A stretch of 44,104 bases of DNA from Anaerolineae bacterium (GCA_022843385.1 JALHNT010000060.1:1-44104); one strand, 5' to 3'; positions 23,224 to 31,382 are shown, numbered from the stretch's first letter. Numbers and translations are program-made. The notes: generated by a model from the sequence alone, not told the origin.

Positions 23224-24252
23224 ATGTCGGCAGCGATTGAACTGAAAAATGTCAGCCGTCACTTCGACGATACCGAGGCTGTCAGCCAGGTCTCGTTCAC
23301 CTTAGAAACGGGTCAGCTTTTGGTACTGCTGGGGGCGAGCGGTTGTGGCAAGACAACGACGCTGCGGCTGATCGCCGGGCTGGAGACGCCGGATGCTGGC
23401 GAGGTGTGGCTGAACGGACGGCGCGTGGCCGGGGGCGGGTCATGGGTGCCGCCGGAAGCCCGTCACATCGGCATGGTGTTTCAGGATTACGCCCTCTTCC
23501 CCCATCTGACCGCCGCCGAGAACATCGCCTTTCCGCTGAACAAACTGCCACGGGCTGAGCGTGGACAGCGAGTGGAGGAGATGCTGGAGCATGTCGGGCT
23601 GGCGGGCAAGGGTGAACGCTATCCGCACCAGCTTTCGGGCGGCGAACAGCAGCGGGTGGCGCTGGCGCGGGCGTTGGCTTCCAAACCGGAAATCCTGCTG
23701 TTGGATGAACCGTTCTCCAACCTGGATGCGGCGCTGCGACGCGAGATGCGCGAGGAAGTCGGGAACATCCTGCGCGAAGTGGGGGCGACGGCGGTGTTCG
23801 TCACCCACGATCAGGAAGAGGCGCTGTCGCTGGCCGACCAGATCGCCATCATGCGCGGGGGACGGCTGGTGCAGGTGGCACCGCCGCAGGATGTGTATCT
23901 GCGTCCGGCGACCCGCGACATCGCGCTGTTCCTGGGCGAGGCCAACTTCGTCCCCGGACAGGCCGAGGGCGAGATGGTGCGCTGTGCCTTGGGGCAGCTT
24001 CGGCTGGCGCAGCCGGTGCGCGGGCCGGTCGAGGTGATGATTCGCCCGGAGGCGCTCAGTCTGCATCCCGATCCACAGGGGAATGCCCGTGTCAAACAGG
24101 TGCGCTTCTTCGGTCATGACCAGTTGGTGTCACTGGCGCTCAATGATGGTTCGTCGTTGCAGGCACGCACCTGGCCGCGCCCGGACATCCGCCCCGGTCA
24201 GTGTGTGCGAATGGTGGTGGAAGGCGGCGTGATGGGATACCAGCCGGCCTGA
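23224..24252 (+). CDS. ABC transporter ATP-binding protein, FbpC-like
   Basis: A 342-residue ATPase for the iron(III)-type importer. Walker A is GASGCGKTT (Lys43). The Q-loop lies in HIGMVFQDYALFPHL, the signature is LSGGEQQRVALARAL, Walker B is LLLDEPFSNLD and the switch His is in VFVTHDQEEALSLAD. The last ~85 residues form a TOBE-type regulatory domain. I prefer the ATG at 23224, preceded by GGTG at five bases; in-frame starts at 23212 (ATG) and 23194 (TTG) are possible. It probably works with the permease ending at 22722, although a reversed gene lies between them, so it must have its own promoter or a read-through transcript. Confidence 0.9.
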   Translation: MSAAIELKNVSRHFDDTEAVSQVSFTLETGQLLVLLGASGCGKTTTLRLIAGLETPDAGEVWLNGRRVAGGGSWVPPEARHIGMVFQDYALFPHLTAAENIAFPLNKLPRAERGQRVEEMLEHVGLAGKGERYPHQLSGGEQQRVALARALASKPEILLLDEPFSNLDAALRREMREEVGNILREVGATAVFVTHDQEEALSLADQIAIMRGGRLVQVAPPQDVYLRPATRDIALFLGEANFVPGQAEGEMVRCALGQLRLAQPVRGPVEVMIRPEALSLHPDPQGNARVKQVRFFGHDQLVSLALNDGSSLQARTWPRPDIRPGQCVRMVVEGGVMGYQPA

Positions 24253-24332
24253 TGCTCATACAGCGCTCATGAAAGATGACCTGCTCCCGTCACATCTGAA
24301 CATCACCGGATATGCACAAGGAGAGCTTGTTC

Positions 24333-25289
24333 ATGAGTATGGTTTCACGACGCAATTTCCTGAAAAGTGTAGGCATCAGCGCGTTGGGGCTGGGGGTTGG
24401 GGCGCGTCTGGTCGCGCCGCAGTTCCGCGTCCTGGCACAGGAGGGCGGCGCACCCACGCTTTCGGCGCTGACCCGTTTCGCGCTGGGCGACCTCGAAGTG
24501 ACTGTGATTCAGGATGGCACCACCACCTTTGACCCAACGATCATGGGCATCAATGCCGACCTGGCCGACCTGACGGCGCTGCTGGAAGCCAATAACCTGC
24601 CCACCGATCAGATTCGCTCGACCTTCAATACCACGCTGGTCAAAGCCGGCGACCAACTGGCACTGCTCGATACTGGGCTGGGCGCGGCCCAGGGCGGCGG
24701 GCGTTTGCTGCCGACGCTGAACGCGCTCGGTCTCACACCGGAAGACATCACCTCGGTCATTTTCACCCATTTCCATCCCGATCACATTGGCGGCGGCGTG
24801 ACCAATGGTGCGCTCACTTTCCCGAACGCGGTGTATCACTTCCCCCAGGCCGAATGGGATTTTGTCCAGAGCGTCCCCAGCGGCTCACCGATTGACGGGT
24901 TGGTTCAGGCCACTACCGGAATGCTCGATCTGGCGATGACGGCTGAACAGGTGAACTTCTACGCAGCCGAGGCCGAGATCATCCCCGGCATCAGCGCCGT
25001 CTCGGCTCCCGGCCACACCCCCGGTCATACCGCGCTGCTCATCAGCTCCGGCGATGCCCAACTGTTGGATATGGCGGATGCGGCACTGCAAAGTGTGATC
25101 TCGCTGCAACGGCCGGATTATTACGCCCAGTTCGATGCTGATGGCGCGGCGGCTTCGGCCACCCGTGTCGCGCTGCTGGATCGGGCGGCGACCGATGGCT
25201 TGCAGGTGCTGGGTTATCACTTCCCCTTCCCCGGCGTTGGGTATGTAGTGAAGGATGGCGCGGGCTTCCGCTTCGTGCCAATGATCTGA
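24333..25289 (+). CDS. Tat-exported MBL-fold metallo-hydrolase
   Basis: A 318-residue exported metallo-beta-lactamase-fold protein. The N-terminus carries a twin-arginine signal (VSRRNFLK, residues 4-11) and a hydrophobic stretch, with likely cleavage near LAQ (residue 36). The zinc motif THFHPDHIGG has His146, His148, Asp150 and His151; APGHTPGHT gives a further His, and LLDMADAAL the bridging Asp. Family members include lactonases and beta-lactamase-like hydrolases; the substrate is unknown. GGAG nine bases upstream fixes the start at 24333 rather than 24312. The last 28 codons have a near-identical copy at 27591-27675. Confidence 0.9.
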   Translation: MSMVSRRNFLKSVGISALGLGVGARLVAPQFRVLAQEGGAPTLSALTRFALGDLEVTVIQDGTTTFDPTIMGINADLADLTALLEANNLPTDQIRSTFNTTLVKAGDQLALLDTGLGAAQGGGRLLPTLNALGLTPEDITSVIFTHFHPDHIGGGVTNGALTFPNAVYHFPQAEWDFVQSVPSGSPIDGLVQATTGMLDLAMTAEQVNFYAAEAEIIPGISAVSAPGHTPGHTALLISSGDAQLLDMADAALQSVISLQRPDYYAQFDADGAAASATRVALLDRAATDGLQVLGYHFPFPGVGYVVKDGAGFRFVPMI

Positions 25290-25321
25290 GGTGGAACGAA
25301 AACAAGGGTCATAACCTCTGC

Positions 25322-25354
25322 GGGCAAGGGAATAACCAGCTTCACCCCTTGCCC
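25322..25354 (+). terminator. Inverted repeat after the MBL-fold gene
   Basis: GGGCAAGGG (25322-25330) and CCCTTGCCC (25346-25354) form a 9-bp stem with a 15-base loop, 32 bases after the stop. It is followed by CTCTTCCTCT, a pyrimidine run but not a strict U-tract. It is probably the gene's terminator. Confidence 0.55.
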
Positions 25355-25457
25355 CTCTTCCTCTGCGCAAGAACAGGACTTACGCACTTAACCCCAAATG
25401 TTTCCCCTAGAGGTGCATGGCTTTGCGTCTTTACTGTGGATTTTGTCTCGCAAGCGC

Positions 25458-25487
25458 TTGACAAAGAAAACCATTCAGTATTACAAT
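25458..25487 (+). promoter_or_regulatory. Promoter of the TetR-epimerase operon
   Basis: TTGACA (25458-25463, perfect -35) and TACAAT (25482-25487, -10) are separated by 18 bases. Transcription would start near 25494, giving a leader of about 36 bases without a clear ribosome site. The promoter overlaps the operator-like repeats. Confidence 0.7.
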
Positions 25488-25523
25488 AAAACCAATAAGT
25501 TTTGCAATAAAACTGATTAGTTT
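25468..25523 (+). promoter_or_regulatory. Three tandem operator-like sites with 21-bp period
   Basis: AAACCATTCAGTAT (25468), AAACCAATAAGTTT (25489) and AAACTGATTAGTTT (25510) are 14-bp units with the dyad AAACY-N4-AGTTT, spaced exactly 21 bp apart. The first lies in the promoter spacer and reaches the -10; the other two lie between the -10 and the ATG of the TetR gene. This is what an autoregulated TetR operator would look like, with dimers on the same helix face. Confidence 0.65.
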
Positions 25524-25529
25524 CAAACG

Positions 25530-26105
25530 ATGGTCACTCTGAAAGAACAGCAATTTCAGCTTCGGGAACAAGCAATTGTCACAGCCATGGTCGAACTGCT
25601 GGCCCAGCATGGCTACAGTGCAACCAGCATGGACGATGTAGCAAAGCGGGTTGGCATCAGCAAGGCAACCCTGTATCTACATTTCAAATCGAAGGCAGAC
25701 CTCGCGCTCCGCATCATCATACAGGACATTGAAGCGGCAGAACTGAGCATGAAATCGGTTGATCCAGCGTTATCAGCTATCGACCGTCTGATGCGAACAC
25801 TCGATGCCGGCATCCAGCGCCGTCTCCGGTTGGGCGCTGCCCGCATCGAAGTCAATCTTGAAGGAGTCACCAATCATCCCGCGTTCCTGGCCGCCGAGCA
25901 GCGGGTGGATGAGGCGACGACTTCCCTGATTGAAGAAGCCATGCGTCAGGGGGATATTCGTGCCGATTTATCGCCAACCTTAATCCAGCAGTTCATTTCG
26001 TCGATTTTCAGCATGAACTTCAATCTATTGATGCAACAAAGCGACTCCATCGAGCAGATCGGCGGACAGGTGGTTGATCTGGTTCGCCGTGCTATTCGAC
26101 CGTGA
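25530..26105 (+). CDS. TetR-family transcriptional regulator
   Basis: A 191-residue repressor-type regulator. The N-terminal helix-turn-helix is clear (about residues 12-58: ELLAQHGYSATSMDDVAKRV, then GISKATLYLHFKSKADL). The remaining helices form the ligand and dimer domain, with no recognisable ligand signature. The ATG at 25530 follows the third operator-like repeat and has no Shine-Dalgarno sequence. It is followed 19 bases later by the epimerase gene, so it probably controls an operon of itself plus that enzyme. Confidence 0.92.
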   Translation: MVTLKEQQFQLREQAIVTAMVELLAQHGYSATSMDDVAKRVGISKATLYLHFKSKADLALRIIIQDIEAAELSMKSVDPALSAIDRLMRTLDAGIQRRLRLGAARIEVNLEGVTNHPAFLAAEQRVDEATTSLIEEAMRQGDIRADLSPTLIQQFISSIFSMNFNLLMQQSDSIEQIGGQVVDLVRRAIRP

Positions 26106-26124
26106 TGACAAGGATGAAGGTGTT

Positions 26125-27087
26125 ATGTCTGAACGAAAAAGGATTGTGTTGGCTGGAGCGACCGGTGAGATCGGTTCGGCGCTGATGCCAGCCCTCGTCA
26201 GGGAGGGCTATGCGGTCATCGTTCTGTCGCGCAATCCTGATGTGGCGCGGCAGAAAGTACCAGTCGCTGAGACCTATGCCAGGTGGAGTACAGACAAAGT
26301 CGATCAGTGGGCAGACTCGCTTAACAATGCCTACGGCGTGATCAATTGTGCTGGCGAGAACATGTTTGCCAAGCGCTATACCCGAAGTTACGGACGCATC
26401 GTGGTCGGAAGCCGGATTGCCAGCACCAGTGCCTTGATCGACGCCATGCAGCGAGTCAGTCAGCGCCCAACGGTCCTGATCAACAGCTCGTCACAAGGAT
26501 TCTACGGCATCACTGATTTTGATGATCGCCTGATTGATGAAGACGCGCCAGCCGGAAACGACCAATGGGGGCCTGAAGCGGCCATGATTGATCGTGAAGC
26601 GTTTAGCGCCGAGTCTCTCGGCGTGCGAGTTGTATCGCTGCGGATAGGCTACGTGCTGGATTGGCGAGGCGGTGGATTGCCCAGCCAGGTTGAGCGTGAA
26701 ATGAAAGGGCAAGGCGGCGCAACCACGCCAACCAATGCCTGGCGCTCGTGGATTCATATCGACGATCTGGTGACTCTCTATCTGTTTGCCCTGCGGAACC
26801 CGCAAATAGCCGGCCCATTGAACGGGACAGCCCCCAATCCAGTAACCAGCGAGGCGTTCGCCAATGCCCTGAGTCTGGCGGTCACGGGAAAGCCCAACAA
26901 ACGTCGTTTTCCTGGTCTTATACTGCGGCTCCTGATGGGGCCGGCTGCCGATATCATCACGCATGGCAAACGAGTCGTTCCGCGCAAAGCGCTCAACTCC
27001 GGTTTCGAATTTGCGTATCCGACGATTGAGGCGGCCCTGGCCGATCTCGTGCCGAAAACTCTGAAACATAAGGGTTTAGCCGCCTAG
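26125..27087 (+). CDS. TIGR01777/YfcH-like NAD-dependent epimerase
   Basis: A 320-residue extended-SDR protein. The nucleotide loop is LAGATGEIGSAL (from about residue 8), with NCAGENMFAKRYTRSYG, LINSSSQGFYGITDF and SWIHIDDLVTLYLFALRNP as family hallmarks. The C-terminal domain GKPNKRRFPGLILRLLMG is also typical of TIGR01777 (YfcH) proteins, which have no firmly assigned reaction. I chose the ATG at 26125, preceded by AAGG; the frame extends to 26074 inside the TetR gene. It is the second gene of the TetR operon. Confidence 0.88.
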   Translation: MSERKRIVLAGATGEIGSALMPALVREGYAVIVLSRNPDVARQKVPVAETYARWSTDKVDQWADSLNNAYGVINCAGENMFAKRYTRSYGRIVVGSRIASTSALIDAMQRVSQRPTVLINSSSQGFYGITDFDDRLIDEDAPAGNDQWGPEAAMIDREAFSAESLGVRVVSLRIGYVLDWRGGGLPSQVEREMKGQGGATTPTNAWRSWIHIDDLVTLYLFALRNPQIAGPLNGTAPNPVTSEAFANALSLAVTGKPNKRRFPGLILRLLMGPAADIITHGKRVVPRKALNSGFEFAYPTIEAALADLVPKTLKHKGLAA

Positions 27088-27151
27088 TGGAGTTGCTGGT
27101 TCCTGGGTGTTCGTTGTTAGCTCACCTTACGCAGATAACCCTCATCCTAAA

Positions 27152-27174
27152 TCCTTCTCCCTCATGGAGAAGGA
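27152..27174. repeat. Intergenic hairpin of the CCTTCTCC/GGAGAAGG type
   Basis: TCCTTCTCC (27152-27160) and GGAGAAGGA (27166-27174) form a perfect 9-bp hairpin with loop CTCAT. It lies after CCCTCATCCTAAA and before a second CCCCTCACCCTGAGGG stretch. It resembles dispersed intergenic hairpin elements found in many genomes; copy number cannot be judged from one window. The 27088-27270 region has no gene. Confidence 0.45.
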
Positions 27175-27270
27175 CTTCCAAACTTGTTGGCGCTCTTTAT
27201 TCCCCTCACCCTGAGGGTTCACGGTACGACAGTTTTGGATATCTTATGGAGTTTCCCCTGAAATCGGTGA

Positions 27271-27305
27271 CAAAAAACAGGGGCAACCCGATGCGGCACC
27301 CCTGT
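27271..27305 (-). terminator. Intrinsic terminator of the truncated ABC gene
   Basis: On the minus strand ACAGGGG (27305-27299) pairs with CCCCTGT (27283-27277) and is followed directly by a run of Ts (27276-27272). It lies 28 bases beyond the stop of the ABC-transporter remnant at 27333. The original gene end is thus preserved intact. Confidence 0.75.
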
Positions 27306-27332
27306 AAGTGAGATGACTAATCGTGAATAATC

Positions 27333-27593
27333 CTAGTCGCCGGCGGCCAACACCTGACCGGCGGGCAGATGCGGTTCAATCACATCGGTGCGGCGGTGTT
27401 CGCCAGTGGCAAACGGATCATACTGCGCCTCCAGTTCTTCGCGGAACTGGGTGGTGTACAGATGATAGTAATGCCCCTTCAGCCCCATCAGCTCGGCGTG
27501 GCTGCCCATCTCGCTGATGCCGCCCTTCTCGATCACCAGGATGCGGTCGGCCTTGCGAATGGTGCTGAGGCGGTGAGCGATGATGAAACTGGT
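27333..27593 (-). pseudogene. C-terminal remnant of an MDR-type ABC exporter
   Basis: The minus-strand frame reads TSFIIAHRLSTIRKADRILV and then IEKGGISEMGSHAELMGLKG before an acidic tail and TAG at 27333. This is the H-loop and C-terminal end of a fused permease/ATPase multidrug or lipid exporter; about 500 upstream residues, including Walker A and B, are missing. It ends abruptly at the GGT shared with the MBL-fold remnant, marking a deletion junction. Its terminator is intact. Confidence 0.88.
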
Positions 27594-27675
27594 ATTGGGC
27601 TATCACTTCCCCTTCCCCGGCGTGGGGTATGTGGTGAAGGATGGCGCGGGCTTCCGCTTCGTGCCAATGATTTAA
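27591..27675 (+). pseudogene. C-terminal remnant of a second MBL-fold gene
   Basis: The frame LGYHFPFPGVGYVVKDGAGF ending in RFVPMI-stop is identical in protein to the end of the 24333-25289 gene. By eye six bases differ in the 81 aligned from the Leu codon, all synonymous, including TAA for TGA. It was therefore a functional paralogue before its upstream part was lost. It is joined tail-outward to the ABC remnant. Confidence 0.88.
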
Positions 27676-27692
27676 GCGCCAGCCGCGTTGAG

Positions 27693-27718
27693 CAGGGGTG
27701 GTGTTCTGCCCCTGTTTT
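27693..27718 (+). terminator. Intrinsic terminator of the MBL-fold remnant
   Basis: CAGGGG (27693-27698) and CCCCTG (27709-27714) form a stem with a 10-base loop, followed by TTTT. It lies 18 bases after the remnant's stop codon, the usual distance for an intact gene end. Confidence 0.65.
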
Positions 27719-27902
27719 GTTCACCTTCTCCAATGCCACGCCCTCGACGTCGACCATTCAGGGAAAGCGCCGCTGATTCCGCAGCATCAGCACAACGACC
27801 AGTGGGATGAGTCCATTCTGCGGCCTGCCTCACTTGTCTGGTCTTATCCGCCCCCTATACACTGAGGGTGGTCATGTCAGTCAACAGGTATCCAAATTCC
27901 CG

Positions 27903-29138
27903 ATGACAAGTGTCGCTCAAACGAGTCCGCTACAAGCCGGGACGCTATCGGCGCTGGCGTATCCCAATTTCCGACTGTATTTCTTCGGTCAGTTGATTTC
28001 GATTTCGGGCAGTTGGATGCAGATCGTAGCACAGGGTTGGCTGGTCTTTCATCTGACCCAGTCGGAGCTGTGGCTGGGCATCGTGGCCTGTGCCGCCGGA
28101 CTGCCGAACATTCTGCTTTCACCGATGGCTGGCGTGCTGATCGACCGGCTGCCGCGGCGCCGGCTGCTGCTTTTCTCCAACATCGCCCAGATGATTCCGG
28201 CGCTGGTGTTGGCCGGGCTGACCTTCGCTAACGCGGTGGAAGTCTGGCATATTGTGGCGATGGCATTCTTGTTGGGGGTCGCCAACGCGGTTGACGCGCC
28301 GTCGCGCCAGGCCATCGTCCTTGATCTGGTCGGGCCGGATAAACTGACCAGCGGCATCGCGCTGAATTCACTCCTGTTCAATCTTTCACGGGTGGTTGGC
28401 CCAGCCTTCGCCGGCGTGGTGCTGGCAACTGCCGGGCCCGCCTGGTGTTTCCTGCTCAATGGCCTCAGTTTCCTGCCGGTGTTCTTCCTGCTGCTCTTCA
28501 TGACCGTCCAGAGTGAGATCAATACCGAAGCTTTCGCCCCCCTCCAACGGCTGAGAGAAGGAGTGACCTTCGCGCGTGGGCATATGGGCATCGCGCCGTT
28601 CCTGCTGCTGGCTGGCGTTTTCAGCCTGTTCACCTCGAACATTGGCACGCTGCTGCCGGCTTATTCGGATGTGGTGCTGGGTTCGCCCAAAGAAGGTTAT
28701 GCCGCCATCAGTACCGCGATTGGAGTGGGTTCAACCATCGCCGCGCTGATGATGGCAACGCTGGGGCGGCGCTATGGACGCGGGCGGGTGGTGATGGGGG
28801 CGGTCGTTGGGGCGATGATAATGGGGCTGCTGGTCAGCTTCGTCCAGCGAACCGACGTCGCCGTCCTGTTGATGGGATGTTACGGCTTTTGCTTCATCCT
28901 GCAATTGGTGACGATGAACACGTTGATCCAGACCCAGGTGCCGAACCAGTATCGCGGGCGAGTGCTGAGTCTTTACACGCTGACCTTCTTCGGCTTAGCC
29001 CCGTTCGGTTCACTGTTGATCGGCTGGGCCGCCGGCCAGATCGGGACGCCAGCGATGATGGGCATCTGCGCGGTGGCGGGGGGCATTATCAGCCTGCTGA
29101 TCCTCTCACGAGCCGAGCAGGCGCGGCGGCTCTTATAA
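27903..29138 (+). CDS. MFS transporter (MFS_3/EntS-like)
   Basis: A 411-residue, twelve-helix major-facilitator exporter of the MFS_3 type. The N-terminus YPNFRLYFFGQLISISGSWMQ is typical, as are the loop GVLIDRLPRRRLLL after helix 2 and the helix-4/5 sequence ANAVDAPSRQAIV. Relatives export siderophores, macrolides or other drugs. I chose the ATG at 27903, which matches the family N-terminus; the frame is open to an ATG at 27807, but neither has a strong ribosome site. No regulator gene is directly adjacent. Confidence 0.88.
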   Translation: MTSVAQTSPLQAGTLSALAYPNFRLYFFGQLISISGSWMQIVAQGWLVFHLTQSELWLGIVACAAGLPNILLSPMAGVLIDRLPRRRLLLFSNIAQMIPALVLAGLTFANAVEVWHIVAMAFLLGVANAVDAPSRQAIVLDLVGPDKLTSGIALNSLLFNLSRVVGPAFAGVVLATAGPAWCFLLNGLSFLPVFFLLLFMTVQSEINTEAFAPLQRLREGVTFARGHMGIAPFLLLAGVFSLFTSNIGTLLPAYSDVVLGSPKEGYAAISTAIGVGSTIAALMMATLGRRYGRGRVVMGAVVGAMIMGLLVSFVQRTDVAVLLMGCYGFCFILQLVTMNTLIQTQVPNQYRGRVLSLYTLTFFGLAPFGSLLIGWAAGQIGTPAMMGICAVAGGIISLLILSRAEQARRLL

Positions 29139-29156
29139 GGTAGATGAGCTGCTGGA

Positions 29157-29843
29157 TCAGGCCGAGCGGAACAACACCAGTGTCTTGCCAAAGCTGATCG
29201 TATCGCCATCCCGCAGGGATCGACCTTTTTCGGTGACGACGTTGCCATTCACCAGTGTGCCGTTGGCGCTGCCCAGATCGAACACCACCCAGACTTCATT
29301 GATGCGCTCCAGCCGGGCATGCGGGCGTGAGACCGATGGGTCTTGCAGCATGATCTCCCAGGTGGCACTGCTGGTGGCGCGACCAACCGTGAGCTTATCG
29401 AGCAGCAGCGGGACGGTATGCCCTTCTTGTGGGCCAGTGCTGATGATGAGCTTACCCTGGCCGTTCAAAGCGGCTGGCCCGATCAGGGTAGAGCCTGGAT
29501 TGGTTGAGTCGAGATCGCTCTGTTCCAGGGCAGCTGAAAAGGTCAACTGAGGCACATACAGCCGGATGATGTCACCCGTCATCAGCGGATAAGCCTGGGT
29601 CAACTGCATGTCATTGACGAAGGTGCCATTGGCGCTGCCCAGATCGGCAATCATGAAAACGCCATCCTGATAGCGTATGACCGCGTGCTGACGCGAGACA
29701 TGCTGCTCTGGGATGCAGATATCGTTGCTGGCCTGCCGTCCAATCGAGGCGGTTGAGCCTTCACACAACACAAATTCCATCACCTGCCCGCTCTGGGGGT
29801 GGGTCCAGGTGAGTTTTGCCAGCGGTATCGGTATCTGACTCAT
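29157..29843 (-). CDS. Double FHA-domain protein
   Basis: A 228-residue cytoplasmic protein made of two phosphothreonine-binding FHA domains. FHA1 (about 20-105) has Gly35-Arg36, Ser50/His53 (HVSRQHAVI) and LGSANGTFVND. FHA2 (about 130-226) has Gly154-Arg155, SVSRPHARL and LGSANGTLVNG. All phosphopeptide-contact motifs are present twice. It would read out Ser/Thr kinase activity; a kinase of this type is encoded at 889-2409, but the genes are far apart. I chose the ATG at 29843 because the upstream in-frame extension to 30014 looks non-coding and overlaps promoter-like sequence. Confidence 0.9.
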   Translation of the reverse strand: MSQIPIPLAKLTWTHPQSGQVMEFVLCEGSTASIGRQASNDICIPEQHVSRQHAVIRYQDGVFMIADLGSANGTFVNDMQLTQAYPLMTGDIIRLYVPQLTFSAALEQSDLDSTNPGSTLIGPAALNGQGKLIISTGPQEGHTVPLLLDKLTVGRATSSATWEIMLQDPSVSRPHARLERINEVWVVFDLGSANGTLVNGNVVTEKGRSLRDGDTISFGKTLVLFRSA

Positions 29844-29875
29844 AGCTGCCCAAACCAATCCAGTCCGATATGGGA

Positions 29876-29903
29876 CGATTACAGCGGGTTCACCTTGCGT
29901 CAA
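29876..29903 (-). promoter_or_regulatory. Putative promoter of the FHA gene
   Basis: On the minus strand TTGACG (29903-29898) and TAATCG (29881-29876) are separated by 16 bases, about 33 bases upstream of the ATG at 29843. The -35 matches 5 of 6 consensus bases; the -10 is weak. Confidence 0.35.
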
Positions 29904-30052
29904 CCTCAAGTGATCTTCTTTTATGAGTATACTGATTTGGCGCAATAGGGAAAAGCGTAGTGGTCTGAGGAGGTGAGGCAGGCAAACCCGAAGTGCATGA
30001 GGCGATGGCATCATGACGGGGTTTCCCGGCCTCTACAGCGTCTCGCGACGGC

Positions 30053-31318
30053 CTACCCGATCACATGGAGCTCGGTCTGGCGACCGGCCAGCCAGTGCAT
30101 CTGACCGCCGGTGAGTTCGGCGTCTTCTTCCAGGGCGATTCGCACCTCCTGGTCATCCCACTCCGGCACGGCTTTTTTGATGTTCAGTTCAATTGAGTAG
30201 ACGGTGTCATCATACAGGGGATAATCGCCCTTGCCGGGGACGCCCTGCTGCTGATCCCACAGGCCGATGATCGGACCGGCGGCATGACCGTGATAACCGA
30301 GGGGGTGGCTGTAGATCTGGGCGTTGATGCCCGCCGCAGTCGCGGTGGAGAGGGCTGACTGAAGCACCTGGTTGCCAGTGCGCCCGACCTGCATCTCGGT
30401 CATCAGGATGTCCTGCAAGCGATTGCCATCGACCAGTGCGGCCTGGAGTCCGGCGGGGGCGGCGGTCTCGCCGGGGCGCAGCACATAAGCGTGCTGCTGA
30501 TGATCGGTTGCCAGTCCGAGATAATAGAAGCCGACATCGCAGTGCAGCAGATCGCCGGGCTGGATCACCAGACGCGGCTCGTCGGCATCGTAGCGCTGAC
30601 CGTGCGCCTGAATCTCGACGGTGGGCTGGAACCAGGCGCGCAGACCGAGATCGTGCATCATCTGACGGAACCACCAGACCATATCGTCGGTGGTGGTGAC
30701 GCCAGGCGTGATGGTCTGGCGCGAATAGGCCTCATGGATCAGGCTGTGTCCCAGCGCGATGATGCCGGGGTAGACGTTCATTTCTGGTTCGATGCGCCGT
30801 TCCAGCCAGCCGACACAGACCGCTTCGGCACTGACCAACCGCCGCGAATAGTCGTCACCCAGCGCAGCCCGGATATAGGCGAACTCATGGGTACTCAGGC
30901 CATCGCCAAAGGCCGACTCGCGTGAGACATTGATGCCGATGCGCTGGGGATCACGCTCGTGCACTACACGGGTCAGGCAAGCCATCTGGCTTTCACGCTC
31001 TGGTTCCCACTGGCGCAGGTAAAATTCATCAAAGCCATAGCGGTCAATCGTCAGGCGTTCGACACTGCCATCAGGGCGCCGGGCAAAGACCAGGATAGTG
31101 CGCCGCCGCGCCGCCATCGATGGAGCTGGCAGCAGCGTCAGAATGACCGGGTCTTCGTTGTATTCCCGCGCCGCCACGATCCACATATCCAGGTCGGCGC
31201 GCGCCATCAGTTCCGGCAGCAGGGTATCCAGCCGTTCACGCAGCCACTGGTTGGTCAGATCAGCCTGCGCCCGCAGCGGCATGAGCGATTGGCGAACAGC
31301 ATGTAAGTTTTGTGTCAT
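30053..31318 (-). CDS. M24-family metallopeptidase (Xaa-Pro aminopeptidase-like)
   Basis: A 421-residue pita-bread-fold peptidase. The N-terminal creatinase-like domain spans about 1-180. In the C-terminal catalytic domain the metal ligands are readable: Asp261 (LLHCDVGFYY), Asp272 (GLATDHQQHAYV), a His in YSHPLGYHGHAAG (338-345), Glu377 (YSIELNI) and a Glu in RIALEEDAELTGG. Such enzymes remove N-terminal residues before proline or cleave dipeptides in the cytoplasm. There is no signal peptide. GAGGTG four bases before the ATG at 31318 supports the start. Confidence 0.92.
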   Translation of the reverse strand: MTQNLHAVRQSLMPLRAQADLTNQWLRERLDTLLPELMARADLDMWIVAAREYNEDPVILTLLPAPSMAARRRTILVFARRPDGSVERLTIDRYGFDEFYLRQWEPERESQMACLTRVVHERDPQRIGINVSRESAFGDGLSTHEFAYIRAALGDDYSRRLVSAEAVCVGWLERRIEPEMNVYPGIIALGHSLIHEAYSRQTITPGVTTTDDMVWWFRQMMHDLGLRAWFQPTVEIQAHGQRYDADEPRLVIQPGDLLHCDVGFYYLGLATDHQQHAYVLRPGETAAPAGLQAALVDGNRLQDILMTEMQVGRTGNQVLQSALSTATAAGINAQIYSHPLGYHGHAAGPIIGLWDQQQGVPGKGDYPLYDDTVYSIELNIKKAVPEWDDQEVRIALEEDAELTGGQMHWLAGRQTELHVIG

Positions 31319-31382
31319 GGGTCACCTCATGATTCCATTGTAACGCGCCAGCAACGGCCTGAATATTGCCAGGCTCATATTT

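Noticed and set aside
27807..27902. Upstream extension of the MFS transporter to the ATG at 27807
   Set aside because: The extra 32 residues are not part of the MFS N-terminus and no spaced ribosome site precedes that ATG.
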